From positions 424,928-488,927 of the forward strand of contig NZ_JACSQS010000001.1 of assembly GCF_014836545.1 (NCBI RefSeq): DNA of 64,000 nucleotides. The letters run 5' to 3'. The position numbers and the translations under genes are program-made. Positions 25,875 to 35,341 of the stretch are shown one piece after another (positions within the stretch are counted from its first letter, which is position 1; every line of letters begins with the position of its first letter). The notes beneath the pieces are model-generated. The model was not told where the DNA came from. It saw only the letters and a list, made by a program, of their open reading frames with translations, and ran no database searches. The stretch is from Stenotrophomonas lacuserhaii. GTDB taxonomy: Bacteria > Pseudomonadota > Gammaproteobacteria > Xanthomonadales > Xanthomonadaceae.

Positions 25875-27470
25875 CTATAGGGAACCTGCCATACCAACAG
25901 GCTTCGACGCAGATTGGCTAGTGGCCATTTCCTTCGATTGCTGGATGACAGGTCTCATGAGAGCGAGGAAATCCTCTTCGAAGTCGCCCACGCCGTCCCC
26001 ATCTGCATTCGGAAATCGATTTTTCAGGTCCGTGAGGAAGTACATTCCACTGATCGTTGGATTGTTCTCAACTCCGAACACCTCGATCATCGGGCGATCC
26101 TTCAACGTCGCGCAGGTGTACATTGCCCCCTCAAAGCTGAGCACGCGATACGGCACCTTATCGATCAGATCTTCAGGAAGTCCCTTTTTGCTGATCTGAT
26201 CCACCACATGACCATGCAGCGTCGTCGTGGTGATGTCGCTGAACAAGATCCAGTCTTCGAGAGTGATGATGATGTTGAAGTACTGGCAATCGTTTTCTTG
26301 CTTAGCCTGCATCTCACGATAGATGTTGGCGTAGTTCTGAACGACAGCCTCGGCGAGCTTTACAATGTCCTTTTCCAAGTCACTGACCTGCTCCGCCACA
26401 CGTCCACTCAACGACAAGCGCTTTGACTTGCACTCTACGAACGCGCAGTTTCCGGGCGACCTGACGATCCAGTCCGTCCCGTCATATCGCTGCTTTCTGA
26501 TCTTTTGGGATTGCGGTTCTTCGACTTCATAGCGCTTCTCCAGGCTTCTAAGCATCCGACCCGTGATGCTCTCGAACGCATCACCGAAGGCGTGGGGAAA
26601 ACCCTTTGCGTTAACTAGGTCGAAATACAGACCTTCAAGCAATCGGCGCTCCAATGCTGGTGGCACTGGACACAAGACGCGATCTGGGTGGCCTGGAAAC
26701 AATGAGATCAACGGATAGAAGTGAAATGCGTTGAAGGTGTACTCCCAGCAATCATTCTGACGCTGCGTCTCAATGAGCTTCTTGCGCATCGGCTCCAAAC
26801 CACCGGTGATGCGTTCGAAGAAGCGTGTCGACTGCGATCTATCCACCCCAAGGATTGCGTAGTCCGTTGTGGTGTTCATATGTACCCGAATGAGTGCTGA
26901 CGCGATCACGCCGAATGTCAGGACGAAATATGTATCGACATCGATCCCAAGATGCTCTTCGAAGATTGCCCGCAGGGCTGGCGTTCTGTACATCGCCAGG
27001 TAGCGACCGATCTTGGCCCGTGTCAGTCGGCTGAACCGCGGAAACTGGTCCTGCGCAATGCGGTGCAGCGTCAGCATAATGTCCGTATTTGGATTGTCCT
27101 CGTGCACATCATTAGCGAACTTATCCAAAGCACTCTTTACGTCTGCAAAGTCCGGCCAATTCGCTAAAGAATGCCCTGTAGGCCTCCCACTTCTGTCCGC
27201 ATGCAAAAGCAGCTCGCGAGCCAGAAGCTCGACTTGGTGAGGAAAGAGATACTTCTCGATATCGTGGGAGTAGCCTCGCTCATCCCGGTGGAGATAGCTG
27301 TCAGGTAGTTTCACTTGGCCAGAGACCAGCCTTGAGTACTGCCATACGTGACGCAGCGAGTCCTCCAACGGCACCTTCCGTAGCGCTGATTTTACCTTTG
27401 CATAGTCTGCTGGCACGTCGCGACTGTCCTTGAGCGAAGCCGCCGAGGATAGCACCAGCACACCCCTCAA
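25875..27470 (-). CDS. Large protein with PD-(D/E)XK nuclease-like domain, unknown family
   Basis: Up to 531 residues. The N-terminal two thirds are helix-rich and unrecognised (YLHRDERGYSHDIEKYLFPHQVELL). From about 295 there is a nuclease-like core: Glu300 in AFESITGRML, Asp333 in GTDWIV, and Glu346-Cys-Lys348 in FVECKSK, the order and spacing of a PD-(D/E)XK fold. No helicase, methylase or DNA-recognition partner is beside it. The start is unclear: only TTG or GTG codons are available (27470, 27461, 27455, 27416) after an upstream stop, so the true N-terminus could be shortened or frameshifted. It is convergent with the four-helix gene and divergent from the peptidase gene. Confidence 0.62.
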   Translation of the reverse strand: MRGVLVLSSAASLKDSRDVPADYAKVKSALRKVPLEDSLRHVWQYSRLVSGQVKLPDSYLHRDERGYSHDIEKYLFPHQVELLARELLLHADRSGRPTGHSLANWPDFADVKSALDKFANDVHEDNPNTDIMLTLHRIAQDQFPRFSRLTRAKIGRYLAMYRTPALRAIFEEHLGIDVDTYFVLTFGVIASALIRVHMNTTTDYAILGVDRSQSTRFFERITGGLEPMRKKLIETQRQNDCWEYTFNAFHFYPLISLFPGHPDRVLCPVPPALERRLLEGLYFDLVNAKGFPHAFGDAFESITGRMLRSLEKRYEVEEPQSQKIRKQRYDGTDWIVRSPGNCAFVECKSKRLSLSGRVAEQVSDLEKDIVKLAEAVVQNYANIYREMQAKQENDCQYFNIIITLEDWILFSDITTTTLHGHVVDQISKKGLPEDLIDKVPYRVLSFEGAMYTCATLKDRPMIEVFGVENNPTISGMYFLTDLKNRFPNADGDGVGDFEEDFLALMRPVIQQSKEMATSQSASKPVGMAGSL

Positions 27471-27769
27471 CGCTCCGGTGGTGAGCTACGGCGACAGCCT
27501 TATCGCCTGATCGCAGGAATCGTGGCCATGATCCTTGGCCTCTCATGGGAGAACGCAGGTTTGCAACAAGCCCTCGGACACCATTCATCACAGGTATGCC
27601 TGTTTGGCGGCTCTCCAATTCTCCGAACATGCTTGGGCTTCCTGAACCCGGTTGTTCGTAGCCCTGATAAATCGTCCTAATCGGGAGCTTTTTGCCGCTC
27701 GTCGACTGGCCATATAGATCTGCTTCTGGGCGAGCGCGAACGTCCAGGTAAGCGGGGGTTAACACCAAT

Positions 27770-29017
27770 GTGGCGTTTAAAGTAAAGTGTGGGAAGACGT
27801 CACGGCAACCTCCCCGTTGGGGAGATAGGGCGGCGTCAGACGAAGGAGTTTCGTCGACGGGTCTAGTCGCAAAGGCCTTTCAGACTGGAGTTGGGGAGGG
27901 TGTGGTGTTCGACTTCTTGCAAAAAAGCGCTTCTGACGCGCTGCCACTGGAGTTCGGACCTGTCACTGGGCGGGACCGGATTCAGATCACCGCAACATTG
28001 AAATGCAATGCTCAGGGAGCGCCTATGTTTTCGCAGGCACTGCCTTCCGACGTGCTCGAGAGCGCAGGAACATCATTGAACGGAAATGATGTGTGCCGCC
28101 ATGTTTTTAGAATCATTCAGTCCCTCTTTGACGACCCGGCTCTAAAGCCCTTAACAAAGAAGGCTCAAGTTGTCGGTGTCATGAGCGATGAGTCATGTGT
28201 CAACGGCCTTGCAACACGACTGCATATTGGCGAGGACAAGCACCTAATCAACGTAACTTCAGGAACGATGCTGCGCGGCACCGTTGCGTTGTACCGCCTA
28301 CTCGGCCATCAAGTTCTTCAACAGGCTGGCAGTGAGTTCGTGCAAGAGGCCACATCTAAGTTTCACGCCCATCCATTCCCCATGCCGCGCGGTCTCGATT
28401 TACGCAAGTACGGTCTGGAGTGCGCTGTGTATGGGATGCTAGCGGTCTTCTGCCATGAGCTCGCCCACGTTCTGAGGGGACATACGGCATTCGTAAGTCT
28501 GCGTCTCGGGCTGGACGCGTTGTGTGAAGCAGGAGAATCCAGAGATGGAGGGGCGCTCGACGTCAGGCGTCTAATTGAAGTCGACGCCGATGACTATGCC
28601 GGACAGTTTCTCGCAGACATCCTCTTCCGTAACCAAGTACAGACTAAACAGCTGCTGGAAGACACTGCAGCAACGGCCCGTTTCCTGAAGGTTGCAGCCG
28701 GTGTTCTGGCACTCTACTTGGGCTTCAACAAAGAGGGAGGCGCCTACTACGGCGGCCCTGCGCGGGCGCACTTGGTTCTATCGTCGCTGCTGCATCGCTG
28801 CACCGACGACCCCGAAGCTGCCTCCTGGCTGCGCGACCAGATTAAGGATATTCAAGCCGACATGGTTGGTGCGGGTCTCGTCACGCGGGAGGATGTTGCT
28901 CTTCTTGAAAAAGAAAAAGCGGACCTGGCCAACTTGAGCATCCCGGCCAGAAACGCAGTTGAGCACGAGTGGATCGCCGTTCGGCCATGGACGAATGAAC
29001 TAAAGATCAGGGTGTAG
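27770..29017 (+). CDS. Predicted zinc metallopeptidase (HExxH), Lit-like
   Basis: Up to 415 residues. VFCHELAHVLRGH supplies the HELAH zinc motif (His229, Glu230, His233), and LIEVDADDYAGQ supplies the downstream Glu/Asp ligands about 37 residues later. This spacing resembles the phage-exclusion protease Lit and related soluble peptidases. No membrane helix is clear apart from a short hydrophobic stretch near 308-320. The start is uncertain: GTG 27770 or GTG 27902/27905, which has GGGGAGGG just upstream. The 299 bases between this gene and the divergent nuclease-like gene hold no further gene I trust. A role in defence is inference from the island context. Confidence 0.65.
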   Translation: MAFKVKCGKTSRQPPRWGDRAASDEGVSSTGLVAKAFQTGVGEGVVFDFLQKSASDALPLEFGPVTGRDRIQITATLKCNAQGAPMFSQALPSDVLESAGTSLNGNDVCRHVFRIIQSLFDDPALKPLTKKAQVVGVMSDESCVNGLATRLHIGEDKHLINVTSGTMLRGTVALYRLLGHQVLQQAGSEFVQEATSKFHAHPFPMPRGLDLRKYGLECAVYGMLAVFCHELAHVLRGHTAFVSLRLGLDALCEAGESRDGGALDVRRLIEVDADDYAGQFLADILFRNQVQTKQLLEDTAATARFLKVAAGVLALYLGFNKEGGAYYGGPARAHLVLSSLLHRCTDDPEAASWLRDQIKDIQADMVGAGLVTREDVALLEKEKADLANLSIPARNAVEHEWIAVRPWTNELKIRV

Positions 29018-29160
29018 CGCTCTGCACTAATCGAACAAGCTACGCCGCGTGTCGCATAGATTTTGCGGGGGCATCTCGTGCGCTGGCCAACGATATACCT
29101 ATTAACGCTGGCAGCGTACGTTCGCCCTACCCCCGATAAACATCCCTAATCCAGCAGCGG
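29018..29160. other. Right junction of the accessory island, no gene
   Basis: Between the peptidase stop and the lysR remnant there are about 140 bases with no coding potential. A half-match to the XerC arm of dif (TCGCATA, 29053-29059) is present, but the centre and XerD arm are absent. This is where the island ends and chromosomal sequence resumes. Confidence 0.4.
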
Positions 29161-29638
29161 AATTTCGGCATTTCCACCCCGTGGTCCTACCGGTGCCTGG
29201 CTCGCCGCATGTGGCAACCAGAACAGTTGACGGCGGTGGTGGCTCCGCCGGACTACCTGCTCAAGCATGGACTCTCGGAGACACTGCATGACCCGATCGA
29301 CCGCACCTGGTGGACTGTACGCGAGAGTTCGAGGAAATGGGCCGTCCTTAGAATGCGGATCGACCATCGGCCGGTGTCAGCGATATGGGCATCGTGCTGC
29401 TGGCAACTGCTCAGTCGTTTGGGATCGCCTTGGCGCTTGAAGAGCTGGTAACAGGCCTCATCGAGGCGGGCACAATTGTTCGACTGACCCGTACTGGCGC
29501 CCTGCCTTTCCCGGTTACAACACCTGTTACCCACGCCGCCACCAGCCGTCGGCGGCATTCGCCTTGTTGGTGAGCGAGCTGCGCTCACGCGCCACCGAGG
29601 CGAAGACTCCATCCCGCATTGATGCACTGGGCACATAA
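29161..29638 (+). pseudogene. Decayed lysR-type regulator, C-terminal half in three frames
   Basis: Three consecutive pieces of a LysR effector-binding domain occur in different frames. The first is LTAVVAPPDYLLKHG with SETLHDPI (from 29161). The second is MGIVLLATAQSFGIALALEEL (from 29385). The third is FPGYNTCYPRRHQPSAAFAL (from 29507), ending at a TAA at 29636. The last piece closely resembles [18 protein letters not shown] in the intact LysR encoded at 37350-38243. The DNA-binding half is missing and the remaining part has at least two frameshifts. It was probably the regulator of the PaoABC-like operon just downstream and lost its 5' half to the island. Confidence 0.72.
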
Positions 29639-29814
29639 GAGCATTCGCGAATCGTGCGGTTTTAAATACCACCGCCTCGGCTAGCATCAGTGCAGTGAAT
29701 CGGTGCCAGCACTTTCCTGCCAGCTGAGAGGCCCAGCATCATGACCCTGCTCGCCCGGGCGTACGCACGTCCTGATTTCTGCGTGGTGGAAAGCCGTCCC
29801 GAGGCATCTCGCCC

Positions 29815-30456
29815 ATGACGGACGTTCGATTGACCCGAAGAGAGCTGCTGGCAATGGGCGCGACGACCACGGCGGGCGCCGTGGCAGCGCTCACTCCTTT
29901 GCCCGCCCATGCGACCGCCAGGGAAGATCACTCGAGAGCGTTGCCGGTCCACGAATCCACAGTCTCGCTGGAGGTCAACGGACGCCCCCTCGTGCTGCAG
30001 GTCGACAACCGAGGCAGCCTGCTCGATGTGCTGCGCGAGCAACTGCGCCTCACGGGGACCAAGAAAGGCTGCGACCAAGGACAATGCGGCGCCTGCACGA
30101 TCCTCGTCGATGGTCGACGGATCAACTCCTGCCTGACATTGGCGGTCATGTTCGAAGGCGCTTCGATCACCACCATCGAGGGAATTGGTACGGCAGCGCA
30201 GGCTCACCCGCTGCAGCGGGCGTTCGTGAAACATGATGGCTACCAGTGCGGTTACTGCACGCCGGGTCAGATCTGCTCGGCGATCGGCGCCCTGGATGAG
30301 ATCGAACGCGGCGTTCCCAGCTTCGCCAGTGACGATCCTGCCGCCATGCCTGAGCGGACGGAACCTGAGATCCGCGAGCGGATGAGCGGCAACCTCTGCC
30401 GCTGCGGCGCCTACCCCAACATCGTCGCGGCGATCCTCGAAAGCGTGGAGACCTGA
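29815..30456 (+). CDS. Tat-exported [2Fe-2S] subunit of a PaoABC-like aldehyde oxidoreductase
   Basis: 213 residues. A twin-arginine signal ([10 protein letters not shown] followed by a hydrophobic stretch to AHA) exports the folded protein. Two [2Fe-2S] clusters are predicted: the plant-type set CDQGQCGAC...NSC and the helical set CGYCTPGQ...CRCGAYPN. This is the small subunit of the xanthine-oxidase family enzyme, like E. coli PaoA (YagT), which passes electrons from the molybdenum subunit. The FAD subunit gene starts one base after its stop. Confidence 0.9.
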   Translation: MTDVRLTRRELLAMGATTTAGAVAALTPLPAHATAREDHSRALPVHESTVSLEVNGRPLVLQVDNRGSLLDVLREQLRLTGTKKGCDQGQCGACTILVDGRRINSCLTLAVMFEGASITTIEGIGTAAQAHPLQRAFVKHDGYQCGYCTPGQICSAIGALDEIERGVPSFASDDPAAMPERTEPEIRERMSGNLCRCGAYPNIVAAILESVET

Positions 30457-30457
30457 G

Positions 30458-31405
30458 ATGAAGCAGTTCACCTTCGAGCGCGCGACCTCGCCTGCCGATG
30501 CCGTCCAGAAAGCAACCCATACACCGGGCGCCCGCTTCATCGCAGGCGGTACGAACCTGCTTGACCTGATGAAACTGCAGATCGAGTCTCCTACCCACCT
30601 GATCGACATCAATGCCATCGGCCTGGACACCGTCGAATCGACGCAGGATGGCGGAATAAGGATCGGCGCACTGGTGCGCAATGCCGACCTGGCGGCGCAC
30701 CCGCGCGTGCGCAATGAGTACGGCGTGTTGTCGTCGGCCCTGGTATCAGCTGCGTCGGGCCAGCTGCGAAACCGGGCCACGACCGGCGGAAACCTGTTGC
30801 AACGCACGCGCTGCCCGTACTTTTACGACACCAACCAGCCGTGTAACAAGCGACTGCCCGGGTCGGGGTGCGCAGCCCTTGGCGGTTACAGCCGCCAACT
30901 GGCCGTCGTGGGTGCGAGCACGGAGTGCATTGCCACCCATCCCAGTGACATGGCCGTGGCACTGCAGGCCTTGGGCGCGGTGGTGGAAACACAGCAGCCA
31001 GGCGGTTCGAGCGGACAACACACGCTGGAGGCGCTGTATCGCGCACCCGGCTCCACACCGCACCTGGAGACGGCGCTGATGCCAGGTGAGCTGATCACCG
31101 GGGTCCGCCTGCCCCCTCCCCCTGCGGGCCGCCAGGTGTACCGGAAACTGCGCGACCGCGCGTCTTACGCGTTTGCGCTGGTGTCAGTGGCGGCGATCGT
31201 TGATGGCCCGGCCATGCGCGTGGCCGTGGGCGGCATATCGCACAAGCCCTGGTCGCCACGCGGGCACGCTGGACATTCCGCTGCCGCGATCATGTCCGCA
31301 CTCCGCGCTGAAGCGACAACCTCGGCGATAGCCACCGAACAGAACCGCTTCAAGCTGGATCTCGTCGAGCGCACTCTCGCTTCTATCCTCAACCGCACCA
31401 CGTGA
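30458..31405 (+). CDS. FAD-binding subunit of PaoABC-like aldehyde oxidoreductase
   Basis: 315 residues. The FAD-binding loop is [13 protein letters not shown], and the C-terminal CO_deh_flav_C domain follows. A Cys-rich insert, [15 protein letters not shown]...GSGC, matches the extra [4Fe-4S]-binding loop known for PaoB. No signal peptide of its own is seen, so it is presumably carried out with the Tat-bearing small subunit. It sits one base from paoA-like and 31 bases from the molybdenum subunit. Confidence 0.9.
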   Translation: MKQFTFERATSPADAVQKATHTPGARFIAGGTNLLDLMKLQIESPTHLIDINAIGLDTVESTQDGGIRIGALVRNADLAAHPRVRNEYGVLSSALVSAASGQLRNRATTGGNLLQRTRCPYFYDTNQPCNKRLPGSGCAALGGYSRQLAVVGASTECIATHPSDMAVALQALGAVVETQQPGGSSGQHTLEALYRAPGSTPHLETALMPGELITGVRLPPPPAGRQVYRKLRDRASYAFALVSVAAIVDGPAMRVAVGGISHKPWSPRGHAGHSAAAIMSALRAEATTSAIATEQNRFKLDLVERTLASILNRTT

Positions 31406-31436
31406 TGCGCCATCTCCCGATGGAAGGAGGAACAAC

Positions 31437-33623
31437 GTGAAGTTTGACCAACCCGCAGGCGAGAATCCGATTGATCGGCAAACCGTGGTCGGACAGCCGC
31501 TGGACCGCCTCGACGGTCCGCTCAAGACCGCCGGCCAAGCACGCTACGCTTACGAACAGCATGACGTGGCGACTGGCCAACTCTACGGGGTGATTGTTGG
31601 CGCTTCCATCGGCCACGGGCGCCTGCTGGACATCAACACGGACAGGGCCCGTTCCGCGCCCGGGGTTCTCGCCGTGCTGACCGCGCGCAACGCAGGCCCT
31701 CTTGGCAAGGGAGAATTCTATGTCGCGACGCCGCTGGTTTCCGATGCGGTTTCGCATTACCACCAGGCGATCGCCGTGGTGGTCGCCAGCACCTTCGAGC
31801 AGGCCCGCGCGGCCGCGCATCTTGTCCACGCACGTTACGAGAGAGTCCGTGGCGCCTTTGATCTTTCATCCGCGGTATTTCCCGAGGAGCCGCCGGCCAA
31901 CAGCCCCGACGTGCACATCGGCGATTTCGACGCCGCCTTCGCAGCCAGTGCCGTGAGGGTCGACGAAATCTACGAAACACCGGACCAGTCCCACGCCATG
32001 ATGGAGCCGCATGCCACGGTCGCCACCTGGAACGACGGCAAGCTGACGATCTGGACGGCGATCCAGATTGTTTCGTGGGGCATGCGTGACCTGTCGAAGA
32101 TTTTCGGGACGCCGCAATCCGACATTCGCATCATTTCGCCCTACATCGGTGGCGGCTTCGGCGGAAAGGCCAGCGTCCTCAGTGATGCCGTGCTGGCGGC
32201 GGCGGCCTCGCGTCTTTGCGGACGCCCGGTCAAGATCGCCCTGGAACGCAACCTGATGTTCAACAACACCTCGCACCGGCCAGCCACCCGGCAGCGCGTG
32301 CGGATCGGCGCGGACAACGCGGGGCGGCTGCAGGCGATCGGTCATGAGACCTGGTCCGGCAACCTGGTCGGTGGGCCCGCGGAGCGCTCCACCATCCCCA
32401 CTGCGTCCCTGTATGCGGGGGCGAACCGGCTGCTGCGCACACGGCTGGCCAGGCTGGACCTGCCCGAAGGCAACGCGATGCGCGCGCCCGGCGAAGCGCC
32501 TGGCCTGATGGCCTTCGAGGTGGCGATGGATGAGCTGGCAGAGAGGCTGCAGCTGGATCCTCTTGAGCTTCGCCTGCGCAACGATGCGGACAGAGACCCG
32601 ACGCTGGACAAGCCATTCAGTACACGCCGTTTCACCGATTGCCTGCGCATCGGCGCGGAGCGGTTCGGCTGGGACCGCCGCGCGCGCGTGCCCGGCTCCG
32701 TCCGCGATGGGGATGAGCTGGTGGGACTGGGGCTGGCAAGTGCCATCCGCGGCAACAACGTGACCAACTCAGCGGTGCGCGTCCGCCTGCAGGCTGGCGG
32801 CAGGCTCATTGTTGAAACGGACATGACCGACATCGGCACCGGCAGCTATACGATCATCGGGCAGACCGCGGCGGAGATGCTTGGACTGCCCCTTGAGCGT
32901 GTCGATGTGCGACTGGGGGATTCCAGTTTTCCCCGGGCGTCGGGCTCCCTCGGCCAGCGCGGGGCGAACAGTTCAACCTCGGGCGCCTTCGCGGCATGCC
33001 AGAAACTTCGAGAGGCGCTGTGCGCGGCCGCCGGCGCGGACCTTGCTGAGTGTGAGTTCCAAGGCGGTGAGCTGCTGCATGATGGCAAGCGCATACCGCT
33101 TCAGCAGCTGGTCGTGGGGCGTGAGCTCGTTGCCGAGGACGGCATCGAGTTCGACACGGCGCGGGGCGGGCTGGCCCACCAGACCTTCGGGGCGCACTTC
33201 TGCGAGGTACGCGTCAACCGTTTCACCGGCGAACTGCGCGTTACGCGGATGCTGGCGGTGTGCGCGGCAGGCCGCATACTCAATCCAAAGACAGCCCGCA
33301 GCCAGGTCATCGGGGCGATGACCATGGGCCTGGGCGGCGCACTGATGGAATCACTCGCCGTGGATCGGCGCCTGGGCTATTTCGTCAATCATGACCTGGC
33401 AAGTTACGAGGTCCCGGTGCATGCGGACATCATTGACCAGCAGGTGATTTTCATCGACGAACTGGATCCGCACTCCTCACCCATGAAAGCCAAAGGGGTG
33501 AGCGAACTCGGCATATCCGGGGTGGCAGCGGCCGTTGCCAATGCGGTCTACAACGCGACTGGCGCACGCGTACGCAGCTACCCGATCACGATCGAGAAGA
33601 TCTTCCCGCACCTGCCTGCCTGA
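31437..33623 (+). CDS. Molybdopterin-binding subunit of PaoABC-like aldehyde oxidoreductase
   Basis: 728 residues from GTG 31437 with a good GGAAGGAGG site. Family landmarks: GGGFGGKASV (Mo-pterin contact), MRAPGEAPG and KGVSELGISG with the catalytic Glu near the C-terminus. It oxidises aldehydes to acids in the PaoABC family. A maturation factor (XdhC/PaoD) is not present in the window, so MCD insertion must be supplied from elsewhere. Together with the two preceding genes it forms a complete heterotrimer operon. Confidence 0.92.
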   Translation: MKFDQPAGENPIDRQTVVGQPLDRLDGPLKTAGQARYAYEQHDVATGQLYGVIVGASIGHGRLLDINTDRARSAPGVLAVLTARNAGPLGKGEFYVATPLVSDAVSHYHQAIAVVVASTFEQARAAAHLVHARYERVRGAFDLSSAVFPEEPPANSPDVHIGDFDAAFAASAVRVDEIYETPDQSHAMMEPHATVATWNDGKLTIWTAIQIVSWGMRDLSKIFGTPQSDIRIISPYIGGGFGGKASVLSDAVLAAAASRLCGRPVKIALERNLMFNNTSHRPATRQRVRIGADNAGRLQAIGHETWSGNLVGGPAERSTIPTASLYAGANRLLRTRLARLDLPEGNAMRAPGEAPGLMAFEVAMDELAERLQLDPLELRLRNDADRDPTLDKPFSTRRFTDCLRIGAERFGWDRRARVPGSVRDGDELVGLGLASAIRGNNVTNSAVRVRLQAGGRLIVETDMTDIGTGSYTIIGQTAAEMLGLPLERVDVRLGDSSFPRASGSLGQRGANSSTSGAFAACQKLREALCAAAGADLAECEFQGGELLHDGKRIPLQQLVVGRELVAEDGIEFDTARGGLAHQTFGAHFCEVRVNRFTGELRVTRMLAVCAAGRILNPKTARSQVIGAMTMGLGGALMESLAVDRRLGYFVNHDLASYEVPVHADIIDQQVIFIDELDPHSSPMKAKGVSELGISGVAAAVANAVYNATGARVRSYPITIEKIFPHLPA

Positions 33624-33785
33624 GGTGCAGGCAGTAATGCGCGGCGATTCATACCGTGGGCGAATGACTGATATCCGTTCCATGTCCTTCCGCCATGAGT
33701 CCGCGGCCGTTAGCGTTAGGACCTGCTACCGCGCGCTTCAGTGAAAGCCGCCGCGGTGATCGCGAACCTGGCTGAAAGGAACACC

Positions 33786-34868
33786 ATGACCCGAACCCTC
33801 CTGCGCGCCACGATCCTGGCGGCGATGACCGGCCTGATGGCAGGCAACGCCGCAGCTGCAGATTACCGCCTCAATCCGTACTCGCTGGCTTACGAGGGGG
33901 CCATTTCCACCAATGCCGCCGGACAGGTCAACATCTATCCGGTCGTCTACCCCCTCAACGGGGTGGAAATCGCAGCGAACATCTACACCCCGGCGGGATA
34001 TCCGTCAGCTGGCTCCTACCCTGCGGTGGTCGTGGCCCATCCCAACGGCGGCGTGAAGGAACAGGTTGCCGGACTGTACGCCCAGCGCCTGGCGGAACAG
34101 GGTTACATCGCCATCACCGCCGATGCCGCTTACCAGGGCGGCAGTGGCGGAACACCGCGCAACGTGGACAAGCCGGCCTTCCGCATTGAGGACATCCATG
34201 GCATGGCGGACTTCATCTCGCGCTATCCGGGCGTGGATAACGCGCGACTGGGCCTGCTCGGCCTGTGCGGCGGCGGCGGCTATTCACTGGCCGCTGCCGC
34301 AACGGACAAGCGCTTCAGAGCGGTGGCCACCATCAGCATGTTCAACTCAGGGCGCGTGCGCCGGAACGGATACGCTGATTCGCAGTTGCAAACCATCCAG
34401 CATCGGCTGCGGCAGGCCTCTGACGCGCGCGCGCAGGAGGCCGCAAGGGGCGAAGTCCTTTATTCCGGTGACGCCAACCTTTCCGAGGAGCAGATCGCCT
34501 CCCTCCCGTTCGATCTCTATCGGCAGGGGTATGAGTACTACTGGAAGACCCATGCGCACCCGCGCTCCACCTTCCGCTACACCACCAGCAGCCTGATGGA
34601 TCTCATGCGCTGGGATGCGACCGACCAGATGGCGCTGGTCGACCAGCCGCTGTTGATGATTGCCGGCACCAAGGCCGACAGCTTGTACATGTCCGAGGAT
34701 GCATTCGCCAAGGCGACCGGCACCGAAGACAAGGAGCTGTTCACCCTGGACGGCGCAACCCACATCGAAACCTACTGGGTGCCCCGCTACGTCAATGCTG
34801 CCGTCAGCAAGCTGGCGACCTTCTACGCACGCACTCTGGCGCCCGCAACCACCGGAGAGCGCTCGTGA
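33786..34868 (+). CDS. Exported alpha/beta hydrolase, dienelactone-hydrolase-like
   Basis: 360 residues from ATG 33786 (GAAAGGAACACC upstream). A Sec signal ends near NAAAA. The nucleophile elbow GLCGGGG places a Cys where most hydrolases have Ser, as in dienelactone hydrolases; Asp (GTKADS) and His (GATHIETYW) complete the triad. The protein would be periplasmic. Its GTG-overlap with the following cupin gene indicates coupling. Substrate is unknown; the cluster suggests small reactive or aromatic compounds. Confidence 0.8.
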   Translation: MTRTLLRATILAAMTGLMAGNAAAADYRLNPYSLAYEGAISTNAAGQVNIYPVVYPLNGVEIAANIYTPAGYPSAGSYPAVVVAHPNGGVKEQVAGLYAQRLAEQGYIAITADAAYQGGSGGTPRNVDKPAFRIEDIHGMADFISRYPGVDNARLGLLGLCGGGGYSLAAAATDKRFRAVATISMFNSGRVRRNGYADSQLQTIQHRLRQASDARAQEAARGEVLYSGDANLSEEQIASLPFDLYRQGYEYYWKTHAHPRSTFRYTTSSLMDLMRWDATDQMALVDQPLLMIAGTKADSLYMSEDAFAKATGTEDKELFTLDGATHIETYWVPRYVNAAVSKLATFYARTLAPATTGERS

Positions 34869-35341
34869 TCAGACTGATACTCGGAACCGCCCTGGCCGCA
34901 GCCGCCCCCTTTGCACAGGCCGATTCCGAGGTGGCCGGCGGGCAGACGATCATCCGCAAAGGCACGCGGCCTTCGGTGACCGGCCCGGCGGATCGGTTCA
35001 CCGGCCACGTGCGTGTGGATCCGCTGTTTGCCGCTGATGAGGAGATCCCGGCAAGCGCAGCCTACGTGACCTTCGAGCCCGGTGCGCGCTCGGCGTGGCA
35101 CGTGCACCCTGCCGGGCAACGGCTGGTTGTCGTCGCCGGTGCGGGCCTCACCCAGCAGTGGGGAAAGGCCGTGCAGGAGATCCATCCCGGCGATGTAGTG
35201 GTATGCCCTGCCGGGGTGAAGCACTGGCATGGTGCAGCGCCCGACAGTCCGATGACCCACTTGGCAATGGGCGGCGTGTCGGAAGGGAAAGTCGTTCAGT
35301 GGATGGAGGCCGTCACCGATGACCAGTACCACGCCCGCTAG
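34865..35341 (+). CDS. Exported cupin-domain protein
   Basis: 158 residues from GTG 34865, overlapping the hydrolase stop by four bases. A signal peptide (LILGTALAAAAPFAQA) is followed by a single cupin barrel with metal motif HVHPAGQ and the second motif PAGVKHWHGA. Small cupins like this are often found with carboxymuconolactone-decarboxylase-like and aldo-keto reductase genes, as here. The catalytic role is not known. It overlaps the following CMD-family gene by 23 bases. Confidence 0.82.
   Translation: MIRLILGTALAAAAPFAQADSEVAGGQTIIRKGTRPSVTGPADRFTGHVRVDPLFAADEEIPASAAYVTFEPGARSAWHVHPAGQRLVVVAGAGLTQQWGKAVQEIHPGDVVVCPAGVKHWHGAAPDSPMTHLAMGGVSEGKVVQWMEAVTDDQYHAR

Noticed and set aside
27301-27768. 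A 155-codon frame on the minus strand upstream of the PD-(D/E)XK gene
   Set aside because: Composition and sequence look random; it overlaps the start of the larger gene in another frame. It might hide a frameshifted N-terminus, but nothing recognisable is in it.
29053-29059. Second dif copy at the right end of the island
   Set aside because: Only TCGCATA of the XerC arm matches; centre and XerD arm do not.
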